A DNA stretch of 64,000 nt, taken from the NCBI GenBank assembly GCA_028829895.1, contig CM054178.1:19651001-19715000 (forward strand), given 5' to 3'. A model generated the notes under the pieces. The model was not told where the DNA came from, ran no database searches, and saw only the letters and a program-made list of their open reading frames with translations. The translations under genes and the position numbers were made by a program. Source of the stretch: Sinotaia quadrata. Taxonomy: Eukaryota; Mollusca; Gastropoda; Architaenioglossa; Viviparidae. Numbering within the stretch: the stretch's first letter is position 1; each line of letters begins with the position of its first letter. This document shows positions 21,645 through 64,000 of the stretch, in pieces.

Positions 21645-21815
21645 GTGAAAGAATTTATGCGGGTTCCCTTTGAACATAAGAGGAAGCGTAACTGTAACAT
21701 AATCGTCTGTATTGCTAATTTATGTCACCTGGAATATGACGTGTCAAATTGGTCAGAACAAATACCATACTATCACCCCAGTGATATTCCAGAGACGATT
21801 ACTGCCATCGGTAAG
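21645..21815 (+). other. Exon-like open segment with consensus donor, function unknown
   Basis: The plus strand is open through KRNCNIIVCIANLCHLEYDV and SNWSEQIPYYHPSDIPETI, ending at ATCG with GTAAGTGC after it. The W....IP....P..I pattern is loosely reminiscent of the WPD-loop region of PTP domains, but the strand is opposite to both RPTP genes and the match is weak. Confidence 0.25.
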
Positions 21816-21856
21816 TGCACTAGAGTGTTAAACATTTGTGCATCTCACCTAAATGA

Positions 21857-21947
<91 letters not shown>

Positions 21948-21948
21948 C
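21857..21948. repeat. (TCTA)n microsatellite
   Basis: A near-perfect CTAT/TCTA tetranucleotide run of about 23 units. Confidence 0.98.
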
Positions 21949-21999
21949 TATTCCGTGAAGGTTAGATCTTTGACTAAATTTGCAGATTCTCACTGTCTT

Positions 22000-22075
22000 T
22001 TATTAATACATATTTTAAACTGTCTTTTATTAATACATATTTTAAACTGTCTTTTATTAATATATATACTTTATA
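22000..22075. repeat. Tandem triplicate of a 26-bp unit
   Basis: CTGTCTTTTATTAATACATA with TTTTAAA linkers occurs three times. Confidence 0.85.
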
Positions 22076-22377
22076 TATAAAATTATTAACCTCTATGAAT
22101 TTGTTTGTTATATAAAATCAAAATGGAATAAGTTGGAATCTATCTTTAGTAAATGTGGTGAAAGTTGCTTCGAAGATGAGAGTTTATATCAGGATATGGA
22201 TTGTAATATAGGGGTTAATGTGTGCTAATTTTATTTTTTGTTGCATCAGATCTGCTAGCCACATTTTAAAAATATTTAAATGAAAACTTGTTTACACATC
22301 TCCTAGTAAGATACTCTTCAACAGCCTTTCCCACATTTCACAGTGGGAATATTATTTATAGATATATATAGCAAATG

Positions 22378-22600
22378 CACGTCATAAACACAAGAACTCG
22401 ATATGGCAGTACAATAGAAGAATATATTTTATTTCAGTAGCGGAATAATAAGTAATACTGACTGTACCACACACTCATAAACATAAAATTGTACATCATA
22501 AACACACGAAATCGATATGAGTGTACATTAGAAGTATGTATTTTATTTAAGTAGTGGAATGATAAGTAATACTGGCTATACCACACACTCATAATATAAA
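22378..22600. repeat. Direct duplication, about 112 bp unit
   Basis: Two copies share CATAAACACAMGAAMTCGAT, TTTTATTTMAGTAGYGGAAT and TAAGTAATACTGRCTRTACC, then CACACTCATAA. They differ by point changes. Confidence 0.85.
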
Positions 22601-23034
22601 AACAAGGTAATTATTTCCCATAACGCCTCGTACAAATAGTTCACTTTATTCAGCACTGTCCTTGTTGTGAGAGCTGCAGTACACGAAATATGTATTGGGC
22701 TCAGCTATTGCACATGTTTGCATAACAGTATTCACAAGGAATTAATGTTTTGTAGCAATAATCTCCTCCTGTCCACACACGATAACTGGAGACTTCCAAG
22801 ACAGATGAAATCAGCAAGCACTCAGCGAATGAAGACATTGCATGAACAGTAACTAATTATAAACATATAAATATTTTATTGTTTCTACAATTTCGCATGC
22901 GTGTCTTCGGCAACATCTTCGTCTACAGAAATCGCAGGTTTCATTAATTACTTTACAATAAACCAACACAAGACAAGTCGAGAAGAAAATCCGTCATATG
23001 AGTTAACGATTTCAACAATAAACCTTTCCCAGGC

Positions 23035-24560
23035 TCCACTCTGTAACACTGACATTCACTCTGTGACAGAGTAAATTTGCCCCTCCCTATTTTTGAATTT
23101 AGTTGTATATTTTTTTGTGCTAAATTGTCAGAGTGATCCGACATTGGGCACTCCTTATGGTGTTACTTTGAAAGTGTATGAGTTTGAAGTAAACAGTCTA
23201 AGGCAAGAATGTTCTAGACCCGCTGACCTAATGGAAACTGTGAGAGCAATGATAAGTATTTACGAGAACGAGACTAGCCAATGGGCTTAGTTAGAAGAGC
23301 TTACTTGCTTTAGTAAATTATATCATCTTATCTAAGTGGCAAAGCGGAAAGTCTTGCTTGAACGCAGTCATTAGCTGGAGTGAATTTAATTGACTAATTG
23401 AAAGAGAATGGACATTTCATACAGTTCACTATTGATATGTTACACTTGTGTTTAAGTAGAGATGTGCACTGTGTGTTAATTGTTATTTCTACAAAATAAT
23501 GTCTGAATTAAGCTGACTTTATTTGATGCACTATGTTTACTTAATGCGTGCTTGGGGATAATGAATACAAGGCAGAAATTGTACGTTTGACAATGGAGTG
23601 TAAGACAGAATGGAGTTATATTGGGACGAACGAGAAACAAAGGTTTGCTCCTTAATTATATGTTGCAGTGGTCACGTGACTTTTTTGTTCGTTTGAGTCT
23701 CACTCTGTGAGTGTGAGTTCAACCTTGAGTTGTGAGTCTCAAGTTCAACTTTTGAGTTTTCAGCTACCCTTCCCTTGTTCACTGTTGTGACTTGTGTGTC
23801 CGGGGAAATCAGGAAACTTGCAGTGTGTGTTGTAGTTGTATAAACGTAAGGGAATATTCTGTGCACTATTGTTGTATCAGAGCAAAATAATCTTGTACAT
23901 TCTGGAAAATTCTGGTGCAGAATTGCTGAAATAATGTCCTACAAAACGGAGTGACATGGGAGAAGTTGAGAATACAGCAGCGTGTCAGTTTCCAGTGGCG
24001 GGAACACGTGCTGAGCGTGGACATTGTTGCAAAGGAAACGAAAGACTTTGGGAGTTGACTTTGTGACAAGCAAGTGAAATACTTTCAATCCAGTAAGTTG
24101 TAAATATACAAATGTAACTCTAATAACTCCATTTCTATTCACTTATAATTACCCAATCGTAGATTCATGGAATATTGATGTCAAGTTATCTATTTCATTG
24201 TACTTGTATTAGGTATATTTGAAAATTTTCTTTTAATAAATTGATTGTTAAATGTATTGACCTTCTTATGCATATTACATTTGAGAATCTTATGTTGGAG
24301 AAGAGAGTGGGTGGATGGGATCTCGCTAAAAGTAGATTAAAGACGGATTTGATTTCTCTTTTAGTAAGTCCACTCACGAAACCTTATGTGACTGTAAATG
24401 TTTGTTGTTGTTGTGGAAGATAGAAAACGTTTCAATTCCAAACTATCCTCCAAGTGAGAGACGAGTGGTGTCTGTTGGTGGATCATTGATAAAACATAAT
24501 TAATATTCTCATCACTTGACGTTAGTTATGAGAATTCATTTAATGAAAATAATCATACAT
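23035..24560 (+). repeat. Composite non-autonomous element, possibly long copy
   Basis: The left end at about 23068 (GAGTAAATTTGCCCCTCCCT, then GACATTGGGCACTCC) and the right end at 24190-24560 (AAAGTAGATTAAAGACGGAT, TGGAAGATAGAAAACGTTT, GAGAGACGAGTGGTGTCTG) match other copies. The 0.8 kb between them may be interior sequence or unrelated insertions. Confidence 0.6.
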
Positions 24561-25033
24561 TCAAAGTTGCATCTACATCTTCATAATATCAAATTTTAAA
24601 TAATTTAAGAAACAATTTAAAATAAATGTACAATAATGTAAATAATATAACAAAATACTAGTGTACAATTACAATAAGCTATTAACTAATGATTAATAAC
24701 GGAGCAATGTGTGTTATAGTTTCTTTAATAGATACTAATCCCCAAGGGATTTTAAGCCATTTACATAAGGATCGGTTAACAAGATGTGCTGGTCGGGACT
24801 ATTCACTCTTGTTATTTTTCTCCATAACTGGCAAATAATTTTAAAAAATAGCAATGAACTGTTTGATCAACATGATCCTCCTGTATAACAATTAAAATAA
24901 ACAACAAATTGCATATTTGTACATAATGTGTCAAATAAAACGACTTCTAAAGAAAAATGTGCGCACTCTAAAATTTAAAATGATCAGTGAATGCAAGTCT
25001 GTCAGATAGAGGCGAAGACACATCCTTATGTGT

Positions 25034-63893
<38,860 letters not shown>

Positions 63894-64000
63894 CTGAAAT
63901 CAGAACAATAACAGTATTAAACACCTCATTTTAGCTCATAAGAAAAATATTGCAAAATGTGCACGTTTTAATATTATAGTTCAGAATTACATACATTTAT

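Noticed and set aside
22667..22852. Plus-strand 61-codon frame near composite elements
   Set aside because: No recognisable motif, no splice context, and adjacent to duplicated non-coding sequence.

Overview
The window is animal nuclear DNA. It is AT-rich, with long spliceosomal introns, many long microsatellites (GA, GT/AC, TCTA, CTGTCT), decayed LINE, Ty3-type and non-autonomous repeats, and a nuclear copy of mitochondrial cox1 that reads only with TGA as Trp. The gene architecture (fucolectin-type FTP domain, laminin-like EGF repeats, one membrane segment, two tyrosine-phosphatase domains) and the repeat style suggest a lophotrochozoan, most likely a mollusc. No species can be named from sequence alone.

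Two paralogous receptor protein-tyrosine-phosphatase (RPTP) genes lie head to tail on the minus strand. Gene B (25034-63893; its 5' end is beyond the right edge) was followed through 27 exons with AG/GT splice sites and fully consistent phases. They encode about 1196 residues: the second half of an FTP domain, eight EGF-like units, a transmembrane helix, a long acidic juxtamembrane region rich in YxN tyrosine motifs, an apparently active D1 phosphatase domain (HCSAGVGRTG) and a degenerate D2 (QCNDGVSKSG, with WTH in place of WPD). It ends in a short terminal exon with a stop at 25034. Gene A (start codon at 7474, running off the left edge) has a signal-peptide exon, two exons making a complete FTP domain, and four EGF exons. 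All ectodomain exons followed here begin and end in phase 1.

The 17.5 kb between the genes holds no intact gene that I can support. It contains an orphan copy of the RPTP terminal exon (21344-21408), an inverted cox1 numt (about 14855-16085), a 14 x 54 bp minisatellite with higher-order structure, a sequence resembling the gene A 5' flank in opposite orientation (about 14499-14612), and dispersed repeats. This looks like the debris of RPTP tandem duplication.

Introns of gene A carry an R2/R4-like LINE reverse-transcriptase remnant (about 4798-6293). Introns of gene B carry a Ty3-like gag/integrase remnant (about 59765-61400), a broken copy of a repetitive CYICGE-type cysteine-motif family (33297-33542), and several copies of a composite non-autonomous element whose left end begins near GAGTAAATTTGCC and whose right end finishes near GTGGCRTTRNTGTCAC.
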